A stretch of DNA of 64,000 bases, from the NCBI GenBank assembly GCA_910583835.1, contig CAJTYM010000012.1, forward strand, positions 23,272-87,271, written 5' to 3'. Below are positions 9,722 through 17,957 of this stretch, piece by piece. Source of the stretch: an uncultured Lachnospiraceae bacterium (GTDB taxonomy: Bacteria; Bacillota; Clostridia; Lachnospirales; Lachnospiraceae). Position 1 is the first letter of the stretch. Every line of letters starts with the position of its first letter. The notes below the pieces were generated by a model that was not told the origin of the DNA, did not search any database, and saw nothing but the letters and a program-made list of their open reading frames with translations. Made by a program: the position numbers and the translations under genes.

Positions 9722-10340
9722 GGAGACGGAGCGGGGTGGTGCGATTGTCATGAACTGCAATCCCATGACGAAGGGACATCTGCATTTGCTGGAAACCGCT
9801 AGAAAATTTGTAGATTATCTGTATGTGTTTGTGGTGGAGGAAGATAAGTCGGATATTCCCTTTGCAGTCCGCTATGCTATGGTATGGGCCCAAGCCAAGG
9901 AGATGGCGGATGTGCACGTAGTGCCGTCTGGAAAATTCATATTATCTTATGAGACACTGCCGCTGTATTTTGAAAAAGCAGAGAAGCAGGAAGCGGCATT
10001 GGACGCCACGGAAGATTTGCAGATATTCTGCCAATATATTGCGCCGCGCCTTGGCATCAGGGAACGGTTTGTGGGGGAAGAGCCCACGGACAAGATCACG
10101 CGGCAGTACAATGAGGAGATGAAACGCATACTGCCCTATTATGGGATGAAGTTAACGGAAATCCCCAGGGTAAAGCAACAGGGAAAATATATCAGTGCCT
10201 CTATGGTGAGAAAGCTGACCAGGGAGGGGAACTGGGAGGTAGTCCGACAGCTGATGCCAGAAGAGGCGTACCGGATATATATGAGAGATTATATTTCACT
10301 GTCAGGAGATGGTTTTTATCCAGAAAAGCAACAGCTCTGA
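9597..10340 (+). CDS. C-terminal part of split protein: CitC-like nucleotidyltransferase domain
   Basis: The open frame gives 247 aa from an ATG at 9597 that has no ribosome-binding site; the real coding content seems to start after the G run. MNCNPMTKGHLHLLE is the (H/T)xGH signature of the cytidylyltransferase-like superfamily, and with FVVEEDKSDIPFAVRYAMV and VVPSGKFILS it closely follows the C-terminal catalytic domain of [citrate (pro-3S)-lyase] ligase (CitC), which adenylates/acetylates the citrate lyase acyl carrier. ISASMVRKL near the end fits the ISxTxVR motif. No citrate lyase genes are nearby, so the substrate may differ. The most economical reading is the downstream half of the gene that begins at 8183. 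Confidence 0.6.
   Translation: MPKKQGKYRGGGIRIGRKLLSLAECDSVERYIRQIQFDGQRKETERGGAIVMNCNPMTKGHLHLLETARKFVDYLYVFVVEEDKSDIPFAVRYAMVWAQAKEMADVHVVPSGKFILSYETLPLYFEKAEKQEAALDATEDLQIFCQYIAPRLGIRERFVGEEPTDKITRQYNEEMKRILPYYGMKLTEIPRVKQQGKYISASMVRKLTREGNWEVVRQLMPEEAYRIYMRDYISLSGDGFYPEKQQL
9622..9631 (+). repeat. Homopolymeric G10 tract inside a coding region
   Basis: Ten consecutive Gs lie exactly at the junction of two open frames that together make one domain-consistent protein. Loss of one G would fuse them. This may be slipped-strand phase variation, a fixed frameshift, transcriptional slippage, or an assembly error. Confidence 0.9.
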
Positions 10341-11561
10341 AAGGTAAAATTTTCTCGCACTGTGCAACTGCTTTTTCACACCATTGAATTCATAAAAGAT
10401 GAATGCGTGAAAAACCTCTGTACAGCGCTCGGCGTGCCGGAACACGAATTCCTCCCGCATTATGTGACCATCAATGAATTCCTTTCGAGAATGGATACGG
10501 AAGAACTGGAGAAACTCCGCAGACAGATGGTCCATGCGCTCCTGCGCAAGAGGAAGTTTGAAGATGCGAGGCTGCTTGGGAAATACTGGATGGTTATCTT
10601 TGACGCCACAGGGCTGTTCCATTTTAGGGAAAGGCACTGTCTGAAAAAAGTCCTGAATAAAGGTGCGGAAAATGAACGGGCCGTTTATTACCACCATGTC
10701 CTGAAGGCAAAGCTTGTCCTCGGGGATGGTTTTGCTGTCAGCATCGGCACGGAATTTATTGAAAATGAAAACGAAGACGTATCCAAAAATGACTGTGAAA
10801 CAAAAGCATTCAAACGGCTGGCGGAGAACCTGAAAAAGGACTACCCGCGCCTTAACATATGCGTCCTGGCAGACAGCCTGTATGCATCGGAGCTGGTATT
10901 TGAAAAATGCGTAAAAGACAACGGATGGCATTTCCCAGTACGCTACAAGGATGGGAGCATCCCGTCATTTGCGGAGGAATACCGCAGCATATGCGGTTTT
11001 GGCGGTTCGGAAAGCCTGGACGGGACAATCGCAGAGACATACCCGCGCAAAGGGAGGGTGAACAGAAAACAGCACATGGAATGGGTGCCGGAAATTGATT
11101 ACAGGGGGTACAGCCTGACGCTGCTGGCGCTGGAGATAAAGGAGGCGGAGGAAAAGACAGGGAAAACAAGGACGCTGACGTTCCAGTGGCTGACGGATCT
11201 TACAGTGAAGGCATCCAGTTCAGCCGAGTTTGCAAATGCCGGCAGGAACCGCTGGTGCATTGAGAACCAGGGGTTCAATATACAGAAAAACATCCGCTAT
11301 GGCATCCAGCATGTGGACAGCCTGGACTATAATGCGATGAAATGCCACTACCTGCTGACACAGATTTCGGATATCCTGCTGCAGCTGTATGAAAAGGGGA
11401 GGCCGGGGATAAGGAAAGCAAAGAACACAATAAAAAATATATCTTCGGGCCTGCTGAAAAGTTTTGGACAACCGCTCACAGGGGAAGATATATCTTTTAT
11501 GTCGGCTTATGTATATGTAAAAGCCGCCTGACGAAAGTATTATAATAGAAGGAAGTGGTCT
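10341..11561 (+). mobile_element. Insertion sequence, ends not resolved
   Basis: The core is the transposase gene at 10362-11531, sitting directly behind the split nucleotidyltransferase gene. I looked for terminal inverted repeats and target duplications on both sides and could not identify a convincing pair, so boundaries are approximate and the copy may be decayed. Confidence 0.4.
10362..11531 (+). CDS. DDE-type transposase
   Basis: 389 aa. A catalytic triad is plausible: Asp in the strand VIFDATGLFHF (about residue 79), Asp in CVLADSLYASE (about 170) and Glu in NRWCIENQGFN (about 296), the last spaced as in IS4-like RNase H-fold transposases with a C-terminal helix around Y-x2-x3-N. The start is GTG at 10362 with only a weak upstream site. 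The frame is the same as that of the preceding gene and is separated from it by a TGA at 10338, so transcription through from upstream is possible. I do not recognise the exact IS family. It may be shortened at the N-terminus, since no extra helix-turn-helix region precedes the catalytic core. Confidence 0.8.
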   Translation: MQLLFHTIEFIKDECVKNLCTALGVPEHEFLPHYVTINEFLSRMDTEELEKLRRQMVHALLRKRKFEDARLLGKYWMVIFDATGLFHFRERHCLKKVLNKGAENERAVYYHHVLKAKLVLGDGFAVSIGTEFIENENEDVSKNDCETKAFKRLAENLKKDYPRLNICVLADSLYASELVFEKCVKDNGWHFPVRYKDGSIPSFAEEYRSICGFGGSESLDGTIAETYPRKGRVNRKQHMEWVPEIDYRGYSLTLLALEIKEAEEKTGKTRTLTFQWLTDLTVKASSSAEFANAGRNRWCIENQGFNIQKNIRYGIQHVDSLDYNAMKCHYLLTQISDILLQLYEKGRPGIRKAKNTIKNISSGLLKSFGQPLTGEDISFMSAYVYVKAA

Positions 11562-11696
11562 ATGGCAAGAAAAAAATTTAATTTTCCACAAAAGATAAAA
11601 AGGCGCTTCCTTCTGCTTTGGGATTGTGGAAAACTGCCTAAAAAAATATATGCCCGTGGAAAAGAAACTCAGGTAAAAAAACAGCCTAAATGTTAG
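11562..11696 (+). CDS. Possible small basic protein behind transposase
   Basis: 44 aa, very rich in Lys and Arg (begins MARKKFNFPQKIKRRF). GGAAG lies 8 nt before the ATG and TATAAT at 11540-11545 could be a -10 box. The region also forms a GAAGGAAG/CTTCCTTC inverted repeat, so it may be an IS end or RNA structure instead of a gene. I do not recognise it. Confidence 0.25.
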   Translation: MARKKFNFPQKIKRRFLLLWDCGKLPKKIYARGKETQVKKQPKC

Positions 11697-12230
11697 TTGA
11701 TTAGATACAAGGAGATTCCTGAAAGCGAATACTTGCTGTTACAGGAATTAGCCCGGGAAGTATTGATGATTTCTAAAAATGATAATGATTCTAATGAAGT
11801 AGCGCTTACTTATAGTCTGGATTATAGGAATTTGCTCGCTGAAGGAAAAGAGTTTATGGGAGTTGCTTTGGGAGATGAACATTCTGTCGATCCATGTATG
11901 AATACAGTGGCATATCATTTGATAACCACATCTATTCAATGTGTTGTTATTGTACTGCATAACCATCCATCATTATCAAAATTTTCATTGGAAGATGTAA
12001 AGTTTTTTCTTAGTAATGGTACAGTTAAGATGATGGTGGTAATTACAAATTTAGGAAATATTTCATATCTTGTAAAAAAGGAAAACTACAACCGCAAAAA
12101 AGCGATAGAAATATTTAATAATGCGGTTAGTATGCATAATAAGGGAAGTAATATACGTGATTACCAAAAAGCTGTATCACATTTTCTTTCTATTTGCCAT
12201 GAGGCAAATATTGTATATGAAGATCGTTAG
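11697..12230 (+). CDS. JAMM/RadC-like metalloprotease-fold protein
   Basis: 177 aa counting from a TTG at 11697; an ATG at 11766 with GGAAG upstream is the alternative start. The segment CVVIVLHNHPS followed by FSLEDVKFF resembles the JAMM zinc motif H-x-H...S-x2-D found in RadC and in MPN-domain proteins of mobile elements, although the spacing between HNHP and SLED is one residue shorter than in RadC. The strand MMVVITNLGNISYLVKK also fits that fold. A stop codon directly precedes the open frame and the IS lies just upstream, so the 5' end may have been lost. Codon use is AT-rich, in keeping with acquired DNA. Catalytic activity and substrate are unknown. An AGGAGG site couples it to the next gene. 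Confidence 0.55.
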   Translation: MIRYKEIPESEYLLLQELAREVLMISKNDNDSNEVALTYSLDYRNLLAEGKEFMGVALGDEHSVDPCMNTVAYHLITTSIQCVVIVLHNHPSLSKFSLEDVKFFLSNGTVKMMVVITNLGNISYLVKKENYNRKKAIEIFNNAVSMHNKGSNIRDYQKAVSHFLSICHEANIVYEDR

Positions 12231-12241
12231 GAGGGATTGAT

Positions 12242-12550
12242 ATGACTGAAAAAGCTATTTTAAGCGAGAAATTAGAAGATAACAAAGCTGCCGCTGAATG
12301 GGGAATGAAACAAGCAGAATTGATTAAGAAAAGTGAAGAAATAACGCAAAGGCTAGTGGAAAAATCAAGGTCTTTGGAGGTTGCTAATACCCTTGAAACG
12401 ATGGTGCAGGAGATTTTTACTGTTTCAAGGCTGGAAACAGGCGATGTAAATTGTGATTTGCCTGTGTCACCGTTATCAATGGCAATATTCAATTCGCTAG
12501 GAAAATCAAAAAAATCCTTGCAAGAACCAGGAACATGTGCTATAATCTAA
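12242..12550 (+). CDS. Small helical protein of unknown function
   Basis: 102 aa, with AGGAGGG upstream and 11 bp after the JAMM-like gene, so probably one transcript. The first about 60 residues are predicted amphipathic helix rich in Glu, Lys and Ala. I recognise no domain. The C-terminus runs to within 45 bp of tRNA-Tyr. Confidence 0.5.
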   Translation: MTEKAILSEKLEDNKAAAEWGMKQAELIKKSEEITQRLVEKSRSLEVANTLETMVQEIFTVSRLETGDVNCDLPVSPLSMAIFNSLGKSKKSLQEPGTCAII

Positions 12551-12593
12551 TACGGTCAAGGGCAAAAGCGAAAAGTTAATTGCCCTTGCATAT

Positions 12594-12675
12594 GGATGGA
12601 TTCCCGAGTGGCCAAAGGGGGCAGACTGTAAATCTGTTGGCAACGCCTTCGAAGGTTCGAATCCTTCTCCATCCA
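12594..12675 (+). tRNA. tRNA-Tyr (GUA)
   Basis: A class II tRNA of 82 nt. Acceptor arms GGATGGA and TCCATCC pair fully, the D stem is CCC/GGG, the anticodon loop CTGTAAA gives GUA, a long variable arm (TGGCAACGCC) follows, and the T arm GAAGG/CCTTC encloses TTCGAAT. CCA is not encoded beyond the discriminator. A terminator lies about 140 bp downstream. Confidence 0.95.
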
Positions 12676-12793
12676 TTGAATAGATAAATAAACAGTGGGG
12701 AAAAACCAAAGCGGTTCGAATCCTTCTCCATCCATTAGAGAAAAAAGACCAGTGGGGAAAAACCAAAACGGTTCGAATCCTTCTCCATCCATT
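12654..12793 (+). repeat. Three direct repeats of the tRNA-Tyr 3' end
   Basis: A 24-bp sequence covering the T arm and acceptor 3' side of tRNA-Tyr (12654-12677) recurs exactly at 12713-12736 and 12770-12793. The spacers also share CAGTGGGGAAAAACCAAA. Such copies are what integrase-mediated insertion at a tRNA 3' end leaves (att-like sites), although no integrase gene is present here. Confidence 0.85.
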
Positions 12794-12816
12794 CAACTTC
12801 ATTATGAATTTTGATG

Positions 12817-12848
12817 ACTGCCTTTTCTGAACGAAGAGGCAGTTTTTT
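12817..12848 (+). terminator. Rho-independent terminator after tRNA-Tyr
   Basis: ACTGCC and GGCAGT form a 6-bp stem with a 15-nt loop, followed by six Ts. It would end the tRNA transcript after the two repeat copies. Confidence 0.75.
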
Positions 12849-13130
12849 GTCTTATTAGGAAAGACCTTGTCACGCTAAAGCGTGAAAGTGGCTTTTATAA
12901 GACAAAAATAATATGCGCACTCGTGCGAATGGAAGATGTCACTACGTGCCGTCCTAAGGAATCCCCCAGACAAGTCTGGTACCCCTTAGGACAAATCCGC
13001 ACTCGGCGCGTCAAAGTGTGCAAACCGTCTCCGTTTCACTGCGGTCCGCGCTAAATGGACATCTGCCAGATGTCCAGCGCCCCCAAGAATGGGGGTTGGG
13101 GGTTGAAGTGGGCTTGCCCACCTTGTTTTA
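12849..13130 (+). repeat. Structured dispersed intergenic element, copy 1
   Basis: A non-coding stretch filling the gap before the GH30 gene. It opens with a GTCTTAT/ATAAGAC inverted repeat, carries GATG-like GCGCACTCG, the block CTCGGCGCGTCAAAGTGTGC, GGACATCTG/CAGATGTCC and GTGGGCTTGCCCAC hairpins, and ends in TTGTTTT. The same modules occur in the same order at 43257-43452, before another secreted glycosidase gene. No ORF is supported. Confidence 0.7.
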
Positions 13131-13264
13131 TTCGAGCGTTGAGGGACAGAAAGGCAAAATGCTCAAAAATGCGTAATTTTTCATCGGAAATGCATACAAA
13201 CTGCCGACATAAAATTATATAATATAGTATTATATATAAAAAATATGGAGGAGGGAACGAAATA

Positions 13265-16200
13265 ATGAAAAAACATTGTAAGAAATTGACAAGAGTTAAA
13301 AATGTTTTTTTGACCGTTTTGCTTTCTGCCAGTATGGCTGTGGGAGGTATCGGGCTGGCAGCGTCGTCAGTCAGCCAGGCTGCGGATACAGCCGGGGAAG
13401 TGAAATGGGTGATGTCTCAGGAAGGGAAATACATGCAGGACAAGGGGACATTGAAAACGACTGCATGGGATGACAGTAACCACAATGATTTGTATATCGA
13501 TGTGGATGAGAACATTACATATCAGGAGATGGCGCAGAATATCTGGGGCGGCTGCTTTAATGAGCGTGGATGGCACAAGCTGCAGATGCTGACAGAGGAA
13601 GAACGGAACCATATCCTGGACTTGCTGTTTGACCCCAATGAGCCGGAAGGACTGCATCTGACGATGGGCAGGATGCCCATAGGTTCCAGCGATTTCGCGA
13701 TGGATTTGTATTCGCTCAATGAGACGGAGAATGATTATGATATGGTGAATTTTTCTATAGAGCGCGATAAGGAGATGCTTATCCCTTATATCAGGGAAGC
13801 TTTGAAGCGTCAGCCGAACCTGAAAATCTGGGCTTCTCCCTGGTCGCCGCCGTCCTGGATGAAACAGGAGGGTGAAAATAATACTGCGCCCCATAAGAAT
13901 CTGATAGGCGGCTGGTTCCATGGCACGGAGGAGAATTATAGGGCATATGCTTTGTATTTCCGCAAATTCATTGAGGCGTATGACAAGGAAGGCATCGAAA
14001 TCTACATGGTGTCCCCCCAGAATGAGCCGACCATGTGGACGCTCTATTCTTCCTGCCGCTGGACGGGTGAATGCCTCCGCGATTTCCTCAAATACCTCGG
14101 ACCGCAGATGGAAGAGATGGGTGTGCAGATTTATCTGGGAACGTTTACGAACTCGGATGACAGCTTGATGGACCCCACGCTGAATGATATGGAGGCAAGG
14201 AAATATATTTCCGGCATTAATTTTCAGTGGTGGTCTTACAATAAGGCACGTTCGCTGTTCCATACAGGATTCAACCAGGGCATGATGCAGTCGGAGACCA
14301 TGTGCGGCAACGGCAACAATGACTGGCAGTATGCAGAGTATCAGTTTGATGTCATGTATATGTATTTTTCTTATGGCATTTCGGCTTATAATATGTGGAA
14401 TCTCGTATTGGAATGGGACGGCGAGAATCCTGGAGGGTATAATACGGCGACGCCGCCATGGCCGCAGAATGCGCCGATAACGGTGAACGAAACGACCAAG
14501 AAATATACCATCAATCCCCAGTATTATAATATTAAGCATTATACCGATGCTGTAAGGGCAAATGCACGCAGGATTGAGAGCAGCGGTACCTATAATCAGG
14601 AATATATTCCGAACACGAATGCTGATAAGGAACAAGACTCTGTTTATTCCGCCGAGCAGCGTGAAATTGCATTCCGCAATGCAGACGGAACGATTTCCCT
14701 GCTGGTCAAGAATGGAAGCAACAGTGCGAAGACGGTAGATATCAATTTTAACGGACGTAAGGTGACAGCGGAACTCCCTGCGCATTCCATCCATACCTTT
14801 ACCGCTCAGGGAACGCCCCTGACCGGCAATGAGAAGGATATGAGGCAGATTCTCTCTCAGGATAAGATTGTTTCCATCAAGAATGCCGAGACGGACAAAG
14901 CGCTCTGCATCAACGGCGGCGGCGCGGCAACGCTAAACAAAGTATTTGCCTGGGACTACAGCGGTCAGGCGAACCAGCAGTGGTACCTTCAGCCGGGCAA
15001 GGTGGGGACACAGGAGACAGTGAAACTGATGAACGTTAAGAGTTTCCATCTGGCAGCGGTGGACGGCGGCTCTTCCAATGACGGAGCGGAATTGATTATC
15101 TGGCAGGATACTGGGGAAGATAACCAGAACTGGGTGATGGAGGAAAGCGGAGAGAACGTGAAGTTTAAAAATGTAACCAGCGGCCTGTACCTGGCATTTT
15201 CCGCAGACGGCAAGGCGATACAGACGGCAGCCAGCGATTCCATGCTTCAGCAGTGGAAGGTGGACAATGCTTATGCTTCTGAGGGAATCCCGGCCGTTGC
15301 CTCCGTCAGCGTAACGCCCCAGGACAAGGCAATGGATGCGGGGGAGAGCCAGCAGTTTGCGGCAGCTGTGGCAGCAGTAAATGGCGCGCCGGAGACGGTG
15401 GACTGGACGATAGACGGAAACATCAGTTACAGTACATCTATCAGCAGGAATGGGCTGTTAAAAATAGCTGCGGATGAGACGGCAAGCCAAATAACAGTCA
15501 GAGCAACATCTACGTTTGATAATGCGAAGTCCGCGAAAGCGGTTGTGACGGTAGGGACAGCAGTGGAAACGCCCATGGTCACTTCCGTAAGCGTCACTCC
15601 CAAATCTGCAAATGTAAAGGCTGGGGAGACGCAGCAGTTCCAGGCTCAGGCTGCAGCCCAGGGCGGTGCGCCCGGTACGGTAAATTGGAGCGTCAGCGGA
15701 AATGCCAGCAGCCAGACAAAGATCAACAGCGCAGGATTGTTGGCAGTAGCGGCAGACGAGACAGCAGCCAAGCTGACCGTAAAGGTGGAATCTGCGTTTG
15801 ACAAGACCAAATATGATTTGGCAACTGTGACAGTGGTGAAAGCAACGGCGGCAGAGAAGCCGGTACCTGGGAAAAATACCACCCACAAGGTGGGGACGCT
15901 GTATTATAAAGTTACGAAGTCAGCAGCTGTAAACGGTACGGTGAGCGTGACAAAACCGGAAAAGAAGACGTATGCTTCCGTCACTATTCCGGCTACCGTG
16001 GATATCAACGGATATACCTTCAAAGTCACGGCAATCGGCAAGAAAGCATTCTATAAGAACACGAAGCTGAAAAAGGTTACGGTAGGAAATAATGTCGCCA
16101 AAATAGGGGCGTCTGCATTTGCTTCCAATAAGAAGCTGACAACGGTGACGCTTGGCACTGGGATTACTGCGATAGACAGCAAGGCATTCTATCAGGATTC

Positions 16201-16369
16201 CAAGCTGAAGACGGTCAGCATTAAGTCCAAGAAACTGAAGACTGTGAAAAAACAGGCTTTCAAAGGCATTGCGGGGAAAGCGAAAGTCAGCGTACCCAAG
16301 AACAAAGCGAAAAGCTATAAGAAGCTGCTAAAGAAAGCAGGGCTTCCAGCCAAAGCAAAGGTGAAATAA
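13265..16369 (+). CDS. Secreted GH30-family glycosidase with ricin-type, Ig-like and BspA-LRR modules
   Basis: 1034 aa. Signal peptide of about 39 residues ending SQA-A. A GH30 clan-A barrel spans about 45-435, with acid/base Glu254 in SPQNEPT and nucleophile Glu344 in QSETMCG; the GH30 C-terminal beta domain extends to about 515. A ricin-type beta-trefoil (CBM13-like) covers about 525-670, with QANQQW and EDNQNW repeats. Two Ig-like repeats starting ASVSVTPQ and VTSVSVTPK follow at about 678-865. BspA-like LRR repeats (AIGKKAFYKN, IGASAFASN) finish the protein. No LPxTG anchor. GGAGGAGGGA lies before the ATG. Substrate could be beta-glucan, xylan or a glucosyl/fucosyl glycoconjugate; the sequence alone does not decide. 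Confidence 0.88.
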   Translation: MKKHCKKLTRVKNVFLTVLLSASMAVGGIGLAASSVSQAADTAGEVKWVMSQEGKYMQDKGTLKTTAWDDSNHNDLYIDVDENITYQEMAQNIWGGCFNERGWHKLQMLTEEERNHILDLLFDPNEPEGLHLTMGRMPIGSSDFAMDLYSLNETENDYDMVNFSIERDKEMLIPYIREALKRQPNLKIWASPWSPPSWMKQEGENNTAPHKNLIGGWFHGTEENYRAYALYFRKFIEAYDKEGIEIYMVSPQNEPTMWTLYSSCRWTGECLRDFLKYLGPQMEEMGVQIYLGTFTNSDDSLMDPTLNDMEARKYISGINFQWWSYNKARSLFHTGFNQGMMQSETMCGNGNNDWQYAEYQFDVMYMYFSYGISAYNMWNLVLEWDGENPGGYNTATPPWPQNAPITVNETTKKYTINPQYYNIKHYTDAVRANARRIESSGTYNQEYIPNTNADKEQDSVYSAEQREIAFRNADGTISLLVKNGSNSAKTVDINFNGRKVTAELPAHSIHTFTAQGTPLTGNEKDMRQILSQDKIVSIKNAETDKALCINGGGAATLNKVFAWDYSGQANQQWYLQPGKVGTQETVKLMNVKSFHLAAVDGGSSNDGAELIIWQDTGEDNQNWVMEESGENVKFKNVTSGLYLAFSADGKAIQTAASDSMLQQWKVDNAYASEGIPAVASVSVTPQDKAMDAGESQQFAAAVAAVNGAPETVDWTIDGNISYSTSISRNGLLKIAADETASQITVRATSTFDNAKSAKAVVTVGTAVETPMVTSVSVTPKSANVKAGETQQFQAQAAAQGGAPGTVNWSVSGNASSQTKINSAGLLAVAADETAAKLTVKVESAFDKTKYDLATVTVVKATAAEKPVPGKNTTHKVGTLYYKVTKSAAVNGTVSVTKPEKKTYASVTIPATVDINGYTFKVTAIGKKAFYKNTKLKKVTVGNNVAKIGASAFASNKKLTTVTLGTGITAIDSKAFYQDSKLKTVSIKSKKLKTVKKQAFKGIAGKAKVSVPKNKAKSYKKLLKKAGLPAKAKVK

Positions 16370-16386
16370 AGATCCGAAATTCAATG

Positions 16387-16420
16387 GGAGGGGAATGGTA
16401 TTTCCCCTCCTGTTTGATTT
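16387..16420 (+). terminator. Rho-independent terminator after GH30 gene
   Basis: GGAGGGGAA pairs with TTCCCCTCC across a short loop, followed by a T-rich tract (TGTTTGATTTTTC). It separates the GH30 gene from the kinase promoter that starts at 16427. Confidence 0.8.
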
Positions 16421-16426
16421 TTCTCC

Positions 16427-16455
16427 TTGACACCTTATTTTTGAAATCGTATACT
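16427..16455 (+). promoter_or_regulatory. Sigma-A type promoter of the histidine kinase operon
   Basis: TTGACA at 16427-16432 and TATACT at 16450-16455 with a 17-bp spacer. Transcription should begin near 16462, which places the kinase start codon downstream of that point. Confidence 0.8.
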
Positions 16456-16519
16456 AGATATAGTGGTATCGATGCGCGAATATGCACATGAAAATGTTGT
16501 ATGGGAAGAGGTGGAAGCA

Positions 16520-17956
16520 GTGGGAGAACAAATGCTGCGGGAAGAGGATGTACATAGTTATGCGGATGCCTCTCTGGAAATTATTCTCAAATATGATGAC
16601 AACGGCAACATCCTGTATGCGAATTCCCTGGCGAAAGAGGAATTAGGATATGGGGAGCAATTAGGCGGAGTCAGTCTGGAAAAATTGTTTCCGGCAGAGC
16701 TACATAGGAAAGACGGCAGTTTCCCATTAGATACCGTCAGAGAGATGGCTGAGGGCATGATGTACCGTAAGAATGGAACCTGTTTTCCGGTGCGGATGGC
16801 TGTAAAGCCTGCGGATGGGATAAACCTTCTGTTTGCCGTCAATGTTGCCAGGCAGGTGGAGACGGAACGCAAGCTTGTCCGCATGAAAGAGGAGATGGAG
16901 GAGACGCTCAAGGTCCGCAATGAATTTGTGGCGAATGTCACGCATGAGCTGCGGACGCCCGTCAATGGAATTCGTGGGCATGTCACCAACCTGCTGGAGA
17001 ATGGGGTGTCGGGGGAAGTGAAAAGTACCCTGGACATCATTATCCGCTGTTGTGACAATATGTCAGCTATCATCAACAATATCCTTGATTTCTCCAAACT
17101 GGAGGCGGGGAAGTTTGTCATAGAACAGAAGGAATTTAACTTTTATAAGATGGTCAACCATACGGTGGAGACGAATATTCCGGCAATCAATGCCAAGGGG
17201 CTGCGCATCATGGTCAACATCGAAAAGACGATTCCCGAATACCTGATTGGCGATGAACTGCGCCTGACGCAGATTTTGAATAATTTCCTGTCTAATGCGG
17301 TAAAATTTACCAGCGTGGGATACATTAATATAGAAGTAACCAAGACCTTGCAGTTTGATGATGAGATTGAACTGTTTTTTGTGGTATCGGATACCGGTAT
17401 TGGAATTTCACCGGAGGAAAAGGATAAACTGTTCAAGAGTTTTTCCCAGGTGGATGCTTCCATTACCCGGAAATATGGCGGTACAGGGTTGGGGCTGGCC
17501 ATTACCAAACAATTGATTGAACTTATGCATGGCAACGTCCATCTTGACAGTGAGAAAGGGAAAGGAAGCAGCTTCTCCTTTTCAGTACGCCTGCATGTGG
17601 CAAAAAAAGCCAAAGAGGAGCAGGGGAGCAGCGAGCATTTTGAATTTATCAATCAGAATCAGGAACTGCCTGGATTTGACAGCGCAGAGAAATTTTTCCA
17701 ATTTGGGACGCCGGAGAATGTGCAGGAGATAAAGAGCAAGATGGAGAAGCTGATTCTGTGCATGGAGGTAGAAGCCTGGGATAAGGCAGAAAATTTCGCA
17801 CATAACATTAAGGAATTGGTGGAACAGGCGTCGAAGGACCTCAAGAGGTCTGCATTCCGTCTGGAGATGAATGTGAGAAAAGGAGATTACGACAAAAGCG
17901 TGGAGCAGTATAACAGCTTGAAGGCGCTGCTTGAGGAAACTATTGGAGGGATGTAG
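16520..17956 (+). CDS. PAS-domain sensor histidine kinase with C-terminal Hpt-like domain
   Basis: 478 aa from GTG at 16520, chosen because AGAGGTGG lies 5 nt upstream and because the promoter puts the transcript start near 16462, leaving earlier GTG/ATG codons at 16463 and 16472 without room for a ribosome site. A PAS domain at about 15-110 (EIILKYDDNGNILYAN) precedes a dimerisation/phospho-acceptor domain with His142 in THELRTPVNG. ATP-lid motifs follow as NNFLSNAVKF, DTGIGI and GGTGLGLAI. The tail (about 395-478) is helical, with AHNIKEL around His428, resembling an Hpt module with an unusual motif (AHxLKG is usual). No membrane segment, so it is a cytosolic sensor. It ends 1 bp before the response-regulator gene. 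Confidence 0.85.
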   Translation: MGEQMLREEDVHSYADASLEIILKYDDNGNILYANSLAKEELGYGEQLGGVSLEKLFPAELHRKDGSFPLDTVREMAEGMMYRKNGTCFPVRMAVKPADGINLLFAVNVARQVETERKLVRMKEEMEETLKVRNEFVANVTHELRTPVNGIRGHVTNLLENGVSGEVKSTLDIIIRCCDNMSAIINNILDFSKLEAGKFVIEQKEFNFYKMVNHTVETNIPAINAKGLRIMVNIEKTIPEYLIGDELRLTQILNNFLSNAVKFTSVGYINIEVTKTLQFDDEIELFFVVSDTGIGISPEEKDKLFKSFSQVDASITRKYGGTGLGLAITKQLIELMHGNVHLDSEKGKGSSFSFSVRLHVAKKAKEEQGSSEHFEFINQNQELPGFDSAEKFFQFGTPENVQEIKSKMEKLILCMEVEAWDKAENFAHNIKELVEQASKDLKRSAFRLEMNVRKGDYDKSVEQYNSLKALLEETIGGM

Positions 17957-17957
17957 G

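Noticed and set aside
12654..12793. CRISPR array at the triple repeat
   Set aside because: Repeats are the tRNA 3' end, spacers are themselves similar, and no cas gene is present.
12680..12793. Two extra tRNA genes after tRNA-Tyr
   Set aside because: Only the T arm and acceptor 3' side are present; no D arm or anticodon arm can be formed.
13140..13210. A reversed AGTTTGT word before the GH30 gene as a third copy of the GH127/GH43 motif
   Set aside because: Only about seven bases match and the orientation is opposite, so chance is sufficient.
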